A stretch of DNA of 64,000 nucleotides from CAZHTS01 sp964535315 (GTDB lineage: Bacteria; Chloroflexota; Anaerolineae; Anaerolineales; Anaerolineaceae): contig CAZHTS010000017.1 in NCBI GenBank assembly GCA_964535315.1, forward strand, positions 5,458 to 69,457, written 5' to 3'. This document shows, one piece after another, positions 17,701-26,600 of this stretch (position 1 is the first letter of the stretch; each line of letters opens with the position of its first letter). Both the position numbers and the translations under genes were made by a program. Under the pieces are notes generated by a model. That model was not told the DNA's origin, did no database searches, and worked only from the letters and a program-made list of their open reading frames with translations.

Positions 17701-18278
17701 CCCTCAACTCGGTGACAGCCTCAAACAATGCCGGCGCCGGGGCAATGCTCCTCAACACCACAGGGACGACTGCCGGCGTGATCGTCCAAACGCTGCAAGG
17801 TTATAACTCCTTCGACCTGAATGGCGGCAATGGGTTGCACATCCTTTCGAATGGGGCAGTTAATCTGACCAATCTGCACACCGCTCAAAACTCTTCCAGC
17901 GGTCTGCTGGTCAATACGGCGTCTCTCATCACTATCAACAAAATAGTCGCGACGCATAACAGTGTGCACGGCGCCAATCTGACGGCGGGTGGCATCGTGA
18001 CGATCGATAAGATGCTGGCCTTCGAGAATGGCCGGAATAACACCCCCAACGACGGTACCGGTTACGGATTGAAGGTCGTTACCAGCAGCACCAACGTTAC
18101 CGTGCGCAACAGCGCCTTCAGCGGCAACGGGGAGTATGGTGTATGGGCCAGCCTGGGAGCGAGCAACTTCCTGGATTTCTACACCACCACCTGGCTGGGC
18201 AACAACCGTGACGGCGGCACCAGCAATGTCAAGGTGCTCGGCGGCACCTGGCGCGTCGCCACCCATGTCGTACCCTGA
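14739..18278 (+). CDS. Giant secreted right-handed beta-helix protein, array member 2 (contracted)
   Basis: 1179 residues, about 330 fewer than its siblings. Signal peptide with cleavage after VYA (31), acidic TEP-rich linker, head domain with DPYFYHASC-AGGKC, then the beta-helix and the family tail (DFYTTTWLGNNRDGG, GGTWRV). Compared with member 5 the missing block lies near residue 710 (around base 16,880), where a rung reading SNGLVSLNDLEASNN joins directly to a rung that in the siblings follows hundreds of residues later. Register and frame are kept, so the product should still fold. Function is unknown. The ATG at 14739 has GAGGG upstream; an overlapping ATG 4 nt earlier opens only four codons. 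Confidence 0.87.
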   Translation: MNRKMHFRTLLPLLVILSMLLAAVHTTPVYAQSEEPPATEPAVTEPTGEEPAGGDPPATETGKGEPTGSETPATEPAAGEQPAPETTVTEPAGSESPAAESGEVVAAAVEALAENELVLVGAQGEALPLASQDAAQVLVTTDPYFYHASCAGGKCTYGTFAAALTDFAAKSASGFIYVEGNATYTEAVTINGATAGYGGLTGLKWRQADGTAVAGEVAPIINNNITISNFSHAFDLYGLTVNGGVTLNNIAGTINLTEVQVDGGSGIDITGGSGAINMNKVISTDSIDHGIAITNRSGNVSMYRTVAEGNKSYGAYVDATGTVKIGNSTFDYNGVDNAANDGGLFVTNSAAISLVGVSASENRGNGAYFDEVNAGLTVRNSIFDNNADATITQGFGLWAGNASNKGNLTFDGVFANKNDQSNWTLQTNGNILLNSIEGKESVSGYGADLQTLGVGTVTIVDADFSSNTNNYGLDIVSNGNVILNGVTVANSGLYGANIDNASLPGKTVTVLASNFSYNQGDSGLNVIASGMITLNNVTSRGNNGAGIYLDNTAGTAGVSLLNTLGSNEIRDNHNGGLSISSNGALVLNGVDVIENENYGAWMDNCQWADASGACKGTGAVTITRSNFDYTWYNGSLAPDINFGLSVYSRGLITLNNVSVSDDSQGHEIGVGVSGAKLQNAIAGSTAGVSILSTLGENRFNGTQGIGLNIESNGLVSLNDLEASNNSEYGAFIVANNNVTIKNGAFTSNKDKAGLWVKGSGTITLNQVKASGNGVLVNNNPEDADSTWAYGAMLDNSASSTAKTITVSRGWFSNNYGDGLVVKSKGNVLLDGIQATGNSSYHMVEGSEISHNGVQVNTAGTLTMSSTLGRNDLNGNSFNGLSATATGKITLTNVYARDNDKSGFLLTSQSDMALTNLQGDGNGGGLTLTTNGMVNLKQSGFRSNAQYNALIDNTGATATAPKAVTINNSIFNTCAFGYGLQVLSDGLITLNSVTASNNAGAGAMLLNTTGTTAGVIVQTLQGYNSFDLNGGNGLHILSNGAVNLTNLHTAQNSSSGLLVNTASLITINKIVATHNSVHGANLTAGGIVTIDKMLAFENGRNNTPNDGTGYGLKVVTSSTNVTVRNSAFSGNGEYGVWASLGASNFLDFYTTTWLGNNRDGGTSNVKVLGGTWRVATHVVP

Positions 18279-18567
18279 ACCCGCCGTGCGCCGGGAACAG
18301 GCCCGGGACTGTCTTGTAAGAAGGTCGATACAGGACTTTCAGGCATGAAAGACGGGGCTGTCCGATTTTTGGGACAGCCCCGTCCCTGGTTGTCATCCCT
18401 GTGGCCGTCATGATCGCCAGGCCCCGATAGAGCCCTCGTTTTGGACAGCCTCGCCTGAGCCGAGAGGGGCCACCCCTTCGGCGGGCGCGCCGCTCTTTTC
18501 ATCGCGGCAGGCCGCCAACCGCCCGGTAGTTTGCTTAAACAGGATGGGCAGGATGTACAGGATGTTT
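18273..18567 (+). repeat. 295-bp exact direct repeat, copy B
   Basis: Identical to 14193-14487. It spans the end of beta-helix gene 2 and its downstream hairpin. The flanking coding sequences are clearly divergent, so the identity is recent. No gene lies in 18568-18672, which carries the rest of an interspersed repeat. Confidence 0.95.
18351..18384 (+). terminator. Strong hairpin after beta-helix gene 2
   Basis: The same 13-bp stem as after gene 1 (18351-18363 with 18372-18384), inside the exact direct repeat. Confidence 0.65.
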
Positions 18568-18625
18568 AAAAAGCTTTCTTTGCGTCTTTGCCCCGCCGCG
18601 CCTTGGCGTTAAGCCTTTTGTCCGG
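18534..18625 (+). repeat. Interspersed repeat copy
   Basis: Matches the copy at 9190-9254 (AAACAGGATGGGCAGGATG, AAGCTTTCTTTGCGTCTTTG, GGCGTTAAGCC) with a short GC-rich insertion. Confidence 0.75.
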
Positions 18626-18672
18626 CGGGCGCGCACTGGCCTTGCATAACGCTCAGGCGGCAAACAGGAATA

Positions 18673-18845
18673 TGCTATACTCAACCTATCAGCGATCAAT
18701 CTTTAACGACTAAGGGTAGGAGTTTCGAGGCTGAGGCACCATCTTCAACTCATTAAGAGCAGGGCAAAACCAGGGGAGGCAAAAGCCATCCATCGCGCAG
18801 AAGATTTGCTGCCCGGCCTCACATTATTGACTCAAAGAGGAATGC
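18673..18845 (+). promoter_or_regulatory. Extended -10 promoter and conserved leader of beta-helix gene 3
   Basis: TG-C-TATACT (TATACT at 18676-18681), box ACTAAGGGTAGGAGTTTCGA (within 18708-18730), then GGGGAGGCAAAAGCCATCC. The leader is about 158 nt. Confidence 0.7.
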
Positions 18846-21800
18846 ATGAACCACAAAACTTACTTTCGTACCTTGTTACCCCTGCTGGTGATTCTCAGCA
18901 TGCTGCTGACAGCGGTACATACCACGCCGGTCTACGCCCAAAGCGAAGAGCCCCCGGCGACAGAACCCGCGGTAACAGAGCCTGGCGGGGACGAGTCCGG
19001 TGAGGGCACCTCCCCGGCGACAGAGCCTGCCGAAGGCGAACCCACCGGCAGCGAGCAGCCACCAACGGAGCCCGCAGCGGGCGATGCCCCCGCAACAGAG
19101 CCCCCGCTAACAGAGCCTGCCGTCAGCGAACCGCCGGCCCCAGAAACCAGCGGGAGCGAACTGCCGGCAGCCGATAACGGCGAAGCCGTGGCCCAGGTGG
19201 TCGAGGCGCTGGCCGAAAACGAGCTGGTGCTGGTCGATGCGCAAGGCGAGGCCCTGCCGCTCGCCAGCCAGGAGGCTGCTCAGATGCTGGCTGCCACCGA
19301 TCCCTACTTCTATCACGCCTCGTGCGCCGGCGGTAAATGCAGCTACACGACCTTTGCCGACGCCCTGACCAACTTCGCCGCCAAAAACGCCAGCGGTTAC
19401 ATCTTTGTCGAAGGTGCAGTGGGCGGCTCGGGCGGTGTCTACACCGAAAACGTGAACATCGACGGCTCGGCGGCCGGCTACGGCGGCCTGACCGGGCTGC
19501 TGTGGCGCGACGCCGAAGGTAAGGACGTCGCCGGTGAAGCGTCGCCGTTGATCAACGGCCAAGTAACCATCGCCAACTTCACACACAACTTTGATCTGTA
19601 TGGGCTGCGGATCAGCGGAAACCTGACCCTCGACAACATTCAGGGCAACGTCGGGCTGAACACGGTGTATACCAACAGCGGCATCGACATCGTCGACAGC
19701 ACCGGCAACGTCAACCTGCTGTGGAGCGGTGCGAGCAACTCCACCGACGACGGCATCCACATTAAAAACCATACCGGCAACGTCAACATGTACCGCGTCT
19801 CGGCCGAAGGCAACGACGGTTACGGCGCCCGCATCGACGCCACCGGCACGGTCAAGATCAGCAACAGCACCTTCGATTACAACGGTGTGGATAATGCCGC
19901 CAACGACGGCGGGTTATTCGTCACCAACAGCGCCGCCATCAGCCTGGTGGGCGTCTCGGCCAGCCAGAACCTGGGCAACGGCGCCTACTTCGACGAGGTC
20001 AACGCCGGGCTGACCGTGCGCAACAGTATCTTCAATGGCAACGCCGACAACACCCTCGACCAGGGCTTTGGCCTGTGGGCCGGCAACGCCAGCAACAAGG
20101 GCAACCTGACCTTTGAGACCGTGCTGGCCAACGGCAACGACCAGGGCAACTGGACGCTGCAAACCAACGGCAACGTCGTTCTCAACACCGTTGAGGGTAA
20201 CGGCAGCCAGACCGGCTATGGCGCCAGCGTGCAAACGCTGGGTACCGGAACGGTCACCATTACCGGCGCCGACTTCAACCACAACAGCAACAGCGCCAAC
20301 GGCTATGGGTTAAACATCGTCAGCAACGGCAACGTCACCCTGGACGGCGCTTTTACTATCAGCAACGGCCTGTACGGCGCACAGATCGACAATGATGCCT
20401 TGCCCGGCAAGACCGTTACCCTGTTGGGCGGCGGCTTTGGCAGCAACGCCGGCGGCAACGGGCTGCGTATTGATAGTTCCGGGATGATTACACTCAACGG
20501 TGTGAACGCCTGGGACAACAGCGGCTACGGCATGTACCTGCGCAACACCGCCGGCGTGGCCGGGATCAGCCTGCTCAACACGCTGGGCAGCAACAGCGCC
20601 AACAACAACCGTACCGGCGGGCTCTACATCCGCAGCAAGGGCGTCCTCGTCCTCAATAGCGTGGACGCCTCCGGCAACCGGGACTACGGCGCCGATCTGG
20701 ACAACTGTCTGGTGAGCGGTTCAACCTGCGCCGGCACCGGCGCCGTGACCATCACACAGAGCAGTTTCAACAATACCTGGCACGATGATGGCACGCCCGC
20801 CCCGGCGCACGCCTCCGGGCTGTGGGTGCAGTCCAAGGGCCTCATCACCCTCAACAACGTCAGCGTCTCCGACAGCAGGAATGGCACCGGCGCCATCGGC
20901 GTTGCGGGGGCCGAACTGTACAACAACTTCGCCGGTTCTACCGCCGGGGTGAGCGTCCTCAACACGCTGGGTGGCAACCGTTTCAGTTGGAATCAGGGCG
21001 GCGCCGGGCTGCTCGTTCGTTCCAATGGGCTGGTCAGCATCAGCAGCCTGGACGCCGACAACAACAACAGCGACGGCGTCAACATCAACAACAGCGGCGG
21101 CACGGCCGGCGTCAGCCTGCCCGGCACGGGCAACACCTGGAGCTACCTGAACGACAACGGCGGCAACGGGCTGGTGATCAACACCCGCGGGGCCGTCACC
21201 CTCACCAAGATCGAGGCCATGCGCAACTCGGCCGGGGGCGCCGGGATCGACAACGACGGCGGCACGACCGGCGTCACCATTTTGAGCGGGCGCTTCAACG
21301 AAAACAGCGGCGGAGATGGCCTGAACGTCTCCAGCAAGGGCGCCATCAAGTTGACCGACATCCAGGCCAACAACAACGCAGGCAACGGGGCTCTGCTGGA
21401 CAACCACCTGGGCACAACCGGCATAACGCTTGCCGTCAGCCCCAACAGCCTCAACACCTTCAACGAGAATACCGGCCGCGGTTTATCCATTCGCAGCAAG
21501 GGCGCCGTGTTGGTCGGTGATAGCGACGCCGGTAAGAACGGCGTCAACGGGATAGACGTGGACACCTGTATCGACGCCGGTTCGGGCTGCACCGCCAAGG
21601 GCAACGTCACCCTGGCCAACGCCGCCGGCCGGTGGAGCTGGCTGGGCGAGAACACCGGCGCCGGGCTGAACATCAACGCCGGTGGCAACATCGCCGTAAC
21701 GCGGGCTAACGCCAACGATAACGACCTGATGAATGCTTCCCTGATCACCTCCGGCGCCGGCACGGTTTCCCTCTCACAAGGGAACTTCAACAACAGCCAG

Positions 21801-23375
21801 GGAGGACTGTATATTGACGCCGGTGGGGCGGTCACGCTTACCGCCATCGAAACCAACAACAACACCAACCAGGGCGCTTATATCCAATCCGGCGGCAACG
21901 TCACCCTGCTCACTACGCTGGGCAGTAACAATTTTAGAGAGAACGGCGGCCGAGGGCTGAACATCAGCGCCATGGGAATGGTCGCCCTGAACGGCACCAC
22001 CGTTGAAAACAACGGGCTGGGTGCCTTGATCAACGCCGGCAACAGCGTGACGATCAACAGCAGTTCCTTCTATCGCAACAAGAATTCTGCCGGGTTGTTG
22101 GTACAGAACAACGGCACCATCACCCTCAATCAGGTGAGAGCCAGTGAAAATGGTGTGCTGGCCAACGATGATCCCGAAGACGCCGGCAGCACCTGGGCTT
22201 ACGGTGCCCTACTGGATAACAGCGACAGCACTACGCCCCAGACCATCACCGTCAACCGCGGCTGGTTTAATAATAATTACGGCGACGGGTTGGTGGTCAG
22301 AAGCAATGGCAACGTCCTGCTGGATGGTATCGACGCCGGCAACAATTACAGCTATCACAAAGACGGCGTCAACGTCTACCACAATGGCGTCCAGGTAAAC
22401 ACCGACGGCACGCTGACGATGACCAGCAAATCAGGCAACAACAACTTGAATGCCAATTCGTCCAACGGCCTGAACGCCACTGTCAGCGGAAAGATCAGCC
22501 TGACCAACGTGAATGCCAGCGACAACCGCAACGGTTTCACGCTGGGAAGCCAGTCCGATGTATTGCTCGCCAATCTACAAGGCTACAACAATAGCCTGGC
22601 CGGTCTGACCGTCAATGCCAGCGGGGCGGTCAGCCTGAGCAAGTCGGGCTTCTCAAACAATGGCGATTACAATGCGTTGATTGATAATACCGGCGCAGCC
22701 GCCGCGGCCCCCAAGAACGTCACCCTTACCGGCAGCAGCTTTAACAACAGTTCGAGCGGCTACGGTCTACAGGTACTCAGCGACGGCGTGATCACCCTCA
22801 CCTCGGTGACGGCCTACGGCAACCAGAACGGCAGCGGGGCGATACTCAACAACACCAGCGGCGTGACCGCCGGCGTGATCGTCAATACGCCCAAAGCCTA
22901 CACTTACTTCGGCAACAACAGCAGCAGCGGCTTGCAGATCAATACCCACGGTGCAGTCGCCCTGACCAATTTGCGCGCCGACCGTAACACGGGCAGTGGG
23001 TTGGTCGTCAACACAGACTCCACGGTCACCATCACCAACCTGCTCGCCATCCAGAACGGCGTACACGGAGCAGATCTGACGGCGGGTGGAGTCGTAACGA
23101 TCGACAAGATGTCCGCCTTCGAAAACGGCCGGGACGGCACGAGCAACAACGGCACCGGTTACGGCTTGAAGGTCACCACCAGCAACGACAACGTTACCGT
23201 GCGCAACAGCGCCTTCAGCGGCAACGGCGAGTACGGCGTGTGGGCGAACGTGGGCGCCGCCAATTTCCTCGATTTCTACGCCACCGCCTGGATGGGCAAC
23301 AACCGCGACGGCAGCACCGGTAACATCTTCATCTCCAGCGGCAGCTGGCGCATCATCACCCTGGCCACGCCCTGA
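18846..23375 (+). CDS. Giant secreted right-handed beta-helix protein, array member 3
   Basis: 1509 residues with the full family architecture: signal peptide (cleavage after VYA, 31), a linker of about 90 residues rich in TEP/PAT, head domain with ASC-AGGKC, a beta-helix of some 55-60 rungs, and the tail DFYATAWMGNNRDGS. Two further cysteine pairs lie in the helix (DNCLVSGSTCAGTG and DTCIDAGSGCTAKG), placed at equivalent positions in members 4 and 5, and are probably disulfide-capped loops. Part of the N-terminal helix is base-identical to member 5 (see the 130-bp repeat). The start has a GAGG site 6 nt upstream. Extracellular; function unknown. Confidence 0.88.
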   Translation: MNHKTYFRTLLPLLVILSMLLTAVHTTPVYAQSEEPPATEPAVTEPGGDESGEGTSPATEPAEGEPTGSEQPPTEPAAGDAPATEPPLTEPAVSEPPAPETSGSELPAADNGEAVAQVVEALAENELVLVDAQGEALPLASQEAAQMLAATDPYFYHASCAGGKCSYTTFADALTNFAAKNASGYIFVEGAVGGSGGVYTENVNIDGSAAGYGGLTGLLWRDAEGKDVAGEASPLINGQVTIANFTHNFDLYGLRISGNLTLDNIQGNVGLNTVYTNSGIDIVDSTGNVNLLWSGASNSTDDGIHIKNHTGNVNMYRVSAEGNDGYGARIDATGTVKISNSTFDYNGVDNAANDGGLFVTNSAAISLVGVSASQNLGNGAYFDEVNAGLTVRNSIFNGNADNTLDQGFGLWAGNASNKGNLTFETVLANGNDQGNWTLQTNGNVVLNTVEGNGSQTGYGASVQTLGTGTVTITGADFNHNSNSANGYGLNIVSNGNVTLDGAFTISNGLYGAQIDNDALPGKTVTLLGGGFGSNAGGNGLRIDSSGMITLNGVNAWDNSGYGMYLRNTAGVAGISLLNTLGSNSANNNRTGGLYIRSKGVLVLNSVDASGNRDYGADLDNCLVSGSTCAGTGAVTITQSSFNNTWHDDGTPAPAHASGLWVQSKGLITLNNVSVSDSRNGTGAIGVAGAELYNNFAGSTAGVSVLNTLGGNRFSWNQGGAGLLVRSNGLVSISSLDADNNNSDGVNINNSGGTAGVSLPGTGNTWSYLNDNGGNGLVINTRGAVTLTKIEAMRNSAGGAGIDNDGGTTGVTILSGRFNENSGGDGLNVSSKGAIKLTDIQANNNAGNGALLDNHLGTTGITLAVSPNSLNTFNENTGRGLSIRSKGAVLVGDSDAGKNGVNGIDVDTCIDAGSGCTAKGNVTLANAAGRWSWLGENTGAGLNINAGGNIAVTRANANDNDLMNASLITSGAGTVSLSQGNFNNSQGGLYIDAGGAVTLTAIETNNNTNQGAYIQSGGNVTLLTTLGSNNFRENGGRGLNISAMGMVALNGTTVENNGLGALINAGNSVTINSSSFYRNKNSAGLLVQNNGTITLNQVRASENGVLANDDPEDAGSTWAYGALLDNSDSTTPQTITVNRGWFNNNYGDGLVVRSNGNVLLDGIDAGNNYSYHKDGVNVYHNGVQVNTDGTLTMTSKSGNNNLNANSSNGLNATVSGKISLTNVNASDNRNGFTLGSQSDVLLANLQGYNNSLAGLTVNASGAVSLSKSGFSNNGDYNALIDNTGAAAAAPKNVTLTGSSFNNSSSGYGLQVLSDGVITLTSVTAYGNQNGSGAILNNTSGVTAGVIVNTPKAYTYFGNNSSSGLQINTHGAVALTNLRADRNTGSGLVVNTDSTVTITNLLAIQNGVHGADLTAGGVVTIDKMSAFENGRDGTSNNGTGYGLKVTTSNDNVTVRNSAFSGNGEYGVWANVGAANFLDFYATAWMGNNRDGSTGNIFISSGSWRIITLATP
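19897..20026 (+). repeat. 130-bp coding identity between members 3 and 5, copy A
   Basis: Identical base for base, including third codon positions, to 29964-30093, while the flanks differ at many silent sites. The segment codes for the rungs around FVTNSAAISLVGVSASQNLG. Confidence 0.9.
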
Positions 23376-23420
23376 CCCACCGATAAACGAACGCTTCCCC
23401 GTATAAAAACGGGAGAGGCC

Positions 23421-23458
23421 AGACCTGCGAGGCCTGCGAGACCTCGCAGGTCTTTTTT
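23421..23458 (+). terminator. Rho-independent terminator after beta-helix gene 3
   Basis: AGACCTGCGAGG (23421-23432) pairs with CCTCGCAGGTCT (23442-23453), followed by a T-tract. Confidence 0.92.
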
Positions 23459-23491
23459 AATTCATGTCATCGCCGGGCAGGTTTGAAAATG

Positions 23492-23665
23492 TGCTATACT
23501 CAAACCCATCGAGCGCAGTTCCGGCATGACAGACTTAGAGGTAGGGATTTCCAGACACACTGCGCCTCTTTTAACCATTGCATACGACAAAATAATAGGT
23601 GAAGATTAACCGGTGCCCATAGGGGTACCGCCAATCACCACACTTTTTATCATCAGGAGGAATGC
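23492..23665 (+). promoter_or_regulatory. Extended -10 promoter and conserved leader of beta-helix gene 4
   Basis: TG-C-TATACT (TATACT at 23495-23500), box ACTTAGAGGTAGGGATTTCC (within 23532-23555), then a GGTGCC/GGTACC hairpin-like stretch and AGGAGG. The leader is about 159 nt. Confidence 0.7.
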
Positions 23666-26600
23666 ATGAAGCGCAAGACGTATTTCCGCACCCTGTTACC
23701 GCTGCTGATTATTTTCAGCATGATGCTGGCAGCGGTACACACCACACCGGTCTATGCTCAGGGCGAGGAACCCCCGGCGACAACCGAGCCCGCCGGCGAC
23801 AGCCCCGCGGCCGAAGAGCCTGCCGGCGATGAACCGGCGGCAACGGAGCCTGCCGGGGACGAACAACCGTCAACGGAGCCTGCCGCGGGCGAGGCCCCTG
23901 CAACCGAGGCTCTGCCAACAGAGCCGGCCGGCAGCGAACCGCCGGCCCTAGAAACAACCGGGAACGAACTGCCGGCAGTCGATAACGGCGAGGTAGTGGC
24001 CCAGGCGGTCGAGGCGCTGGCCGAGAGCGAACTGGTGCTGGTGGATGCGCAGGGTGAGACCCTGCCGCTCGCCAGCCAGGAGGCCGCCCAGACGCTGGCC
24101 GCCACCGATCCCTACTTCTATCACGCCTCGTGCGCCGGCGGTAAGTGCACCTACACGACCTTTGCCGATGCCCTGACCAACTTCGCCGCTAAAAGCGCCA
24201 GCGGCTACATTTTTGTCGAGGGCAACGCCACTTACGCCGAGACGCTCAACATCGACGGCACCACCGCCGGTTACGGCGGTCTGACCGGGTTGAAGTGGCG
24301 CCAGGCCGACGGAACGTCCATCGCCGGCGAGGTTGCCCCGATTGTCAACGGCAACGTTACCATCTCCAACTTCAGCCACGCCTTCGATCTGTACGGTCTG
24401 AGCGTCAACGGCAACGTCACGCTCAACAACATCACCGGCAACATCGGCCTGACCAACGTACAGGTTGACGGCGGCACTGGCATCGACATTACCGGCGGCA
24501 GCGGCGGCGTCAGCCTGACCAACGTCCGCAGCACCAATTCGAGCGACAACGGCATCACCGTCGCCAACCGCGGCGGCAACGTCAACATGGATCGCGTCTC
24601 GGCCGACAGCAACGACGGTTACGGCGCCCGCATCGACGCCACCGGCACGGTCAAGATCGTCAACAGCACCTTCGATTACAACGGCACGAACGGCCTCGCC
24701 AACGACGGCGGGTTGTTCGTCACCAACAGCGCCGCCATCAGCCTGCTGGGCGTCTCGGCCAGCAAGAACCTGGGCGACGGCGCCTACTTCGACGAGGTCA
24801 ACGCCGGCCTGACCGTGCGCAACAGCCTCTTCAACGACAACGTCGACGCCGGTTCCGGGCTGGGCCTGTGGGCCGCCAACGCCGCCAACAAGGGCAACCT
24901 GACCTTTGAAAACGTACAGGCCAACCAGAACGGCAGCGGCAACTGGACGCTGCAAACCAACGGCAACCTCGCGCTCAAGACGGTCGAGGGCATCGGCGCC
25001 GTGAGCGGCTACGGCGCCGACCTGCGCACGTTGGGCGCCGGCACGGTCACCATCACCGGCGGCGACTTCAACGATAACAACGGCAGCAGCACCGGCTACG
25101 GGCTGTACGTGCTCAGCAACGGCAACGTCACCCTGGACGGTGTGGCCGCCATCAGCAACGATCAGTACGGCGCCTGGGTGGACAACGACGCCCTGACCGG
25201 CAAGACTGTGACTGTACTTGGCGGCGCCTTCGGCGACAACGGCGGCGACGGGCTGCATGTCGACGCCTCGGGGATGATCACGCTGGATGGCGTGAACACC
25301 TGGGGCAATTCCGGTTACGGCATGTACCTGAACAATACTGCCGGCACAGCCGGCGTCAGCCTGCTCAACACATTGGGCAGCAACGGCGCCAACAACAACC
25401 GTACCGGCGGGCTCTTCATCCGCAGCAAGGGCGCCCTCGTCCTCAACGGCGTGGACGCCTATGGCAACCAGGACTACGGCGCCAATCTGGACAACTGTCT
25501 GGTGAGCGGTTCAACCTGCGCCGGCACCGGCGCGGTGACCATCACCCAGAGCAGCTTCAACAATACCTGGCACGACAGCGGTACCTCCACGCCGGTCGAT
25601 GCCTCTGGATTGCTGGTCGCCTCCAAGGGCCTGATCACCCTCAACAACGTCAGCGTCTCCGACAGCCAAAACGGCAGCGGCACCGTCGGTGTGACCGGGG
25701 CGCGGCTGAACAACGCTTTCAGCGGCTCGACCGCCGGGGTGAGCATCCTCAGCACACTGGGCAGCAACCGCTTCAGCCAGAACAAGGGCGGCAACGGGCT
25801 GTCCATCCGCTCCAACGGGGCGGTCAGCATGGCCAACGTGGATGCCGACCACAATACGGGCAGCGGCATCAACGTCGATAACAGCGGCGGCACGGCGGGC
25901 GTCAGCCTGCTGGCCACGGGCAACTGGTGGAATAACCTGAGCAACAACCTCGATGGGTTGAATATCGTCAGCCGCGGCGCAGTCGCCGTCAACCGGATCA
26001 ACGCCAACGAGAACACCCTCTCCGGAGCCACCATCACCAACTCAAACGGCACAGCCGGCGTCACCATCACCAGCGGGCATTTCAATGAGAACAAATCGCT
26101 GAATGGGTTGACCGTCACCAGCAAGGGCGCCATCAAGCTGACCGACGTCCAGGCCAACGGCAACCAGAGCGGCGGTGCCATCCTGAACAACACTGCCGGC
26201 ACGGCCGGCGTGACCCTGGCGATCACCTCCAATAACAGCAACAGTTTCAATCAAAATGCGGTGGACGGGCTGGTCATTTACAGCAAGGGCGCCGTGCTGC
26301 TCAACAATCTGAGCGCCGGCGAAAATACCCGGAACGGCGTGATCGTCGACACCTGCAATGACTCCGGTTTGAGCTGCACCGGAAAGGGCGCCGTTACCTT
26401 TACCAATACCGCCGGCTGGTGGGGTTGGTTTGATGGCAACGGCGGAGCCGGTCTCAACATCATATCGGGCGGCAATATCAGTATGGCGCGCATCAACGCC
26501 AGCAAGAACGATGGCGGCAACGTTTTCCTGGCCGCTAACGGCACCGGCACCATCAGCGTCTTACAAGGGAACTTTAACGAGGGCGGTGCGGGATCTGCCA

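Noticed and set aside
18673..18845. Resemblance of the gene 3 leader (AGGGCAAAACC, GAGGCAAAAGCC) to the c-di-GMP-I riboswitch
   Set aside because: The two motif halves lack the intervening hairpin and the downstream tetraloop-receptor stem, and the other four leaders do not keep these strings.
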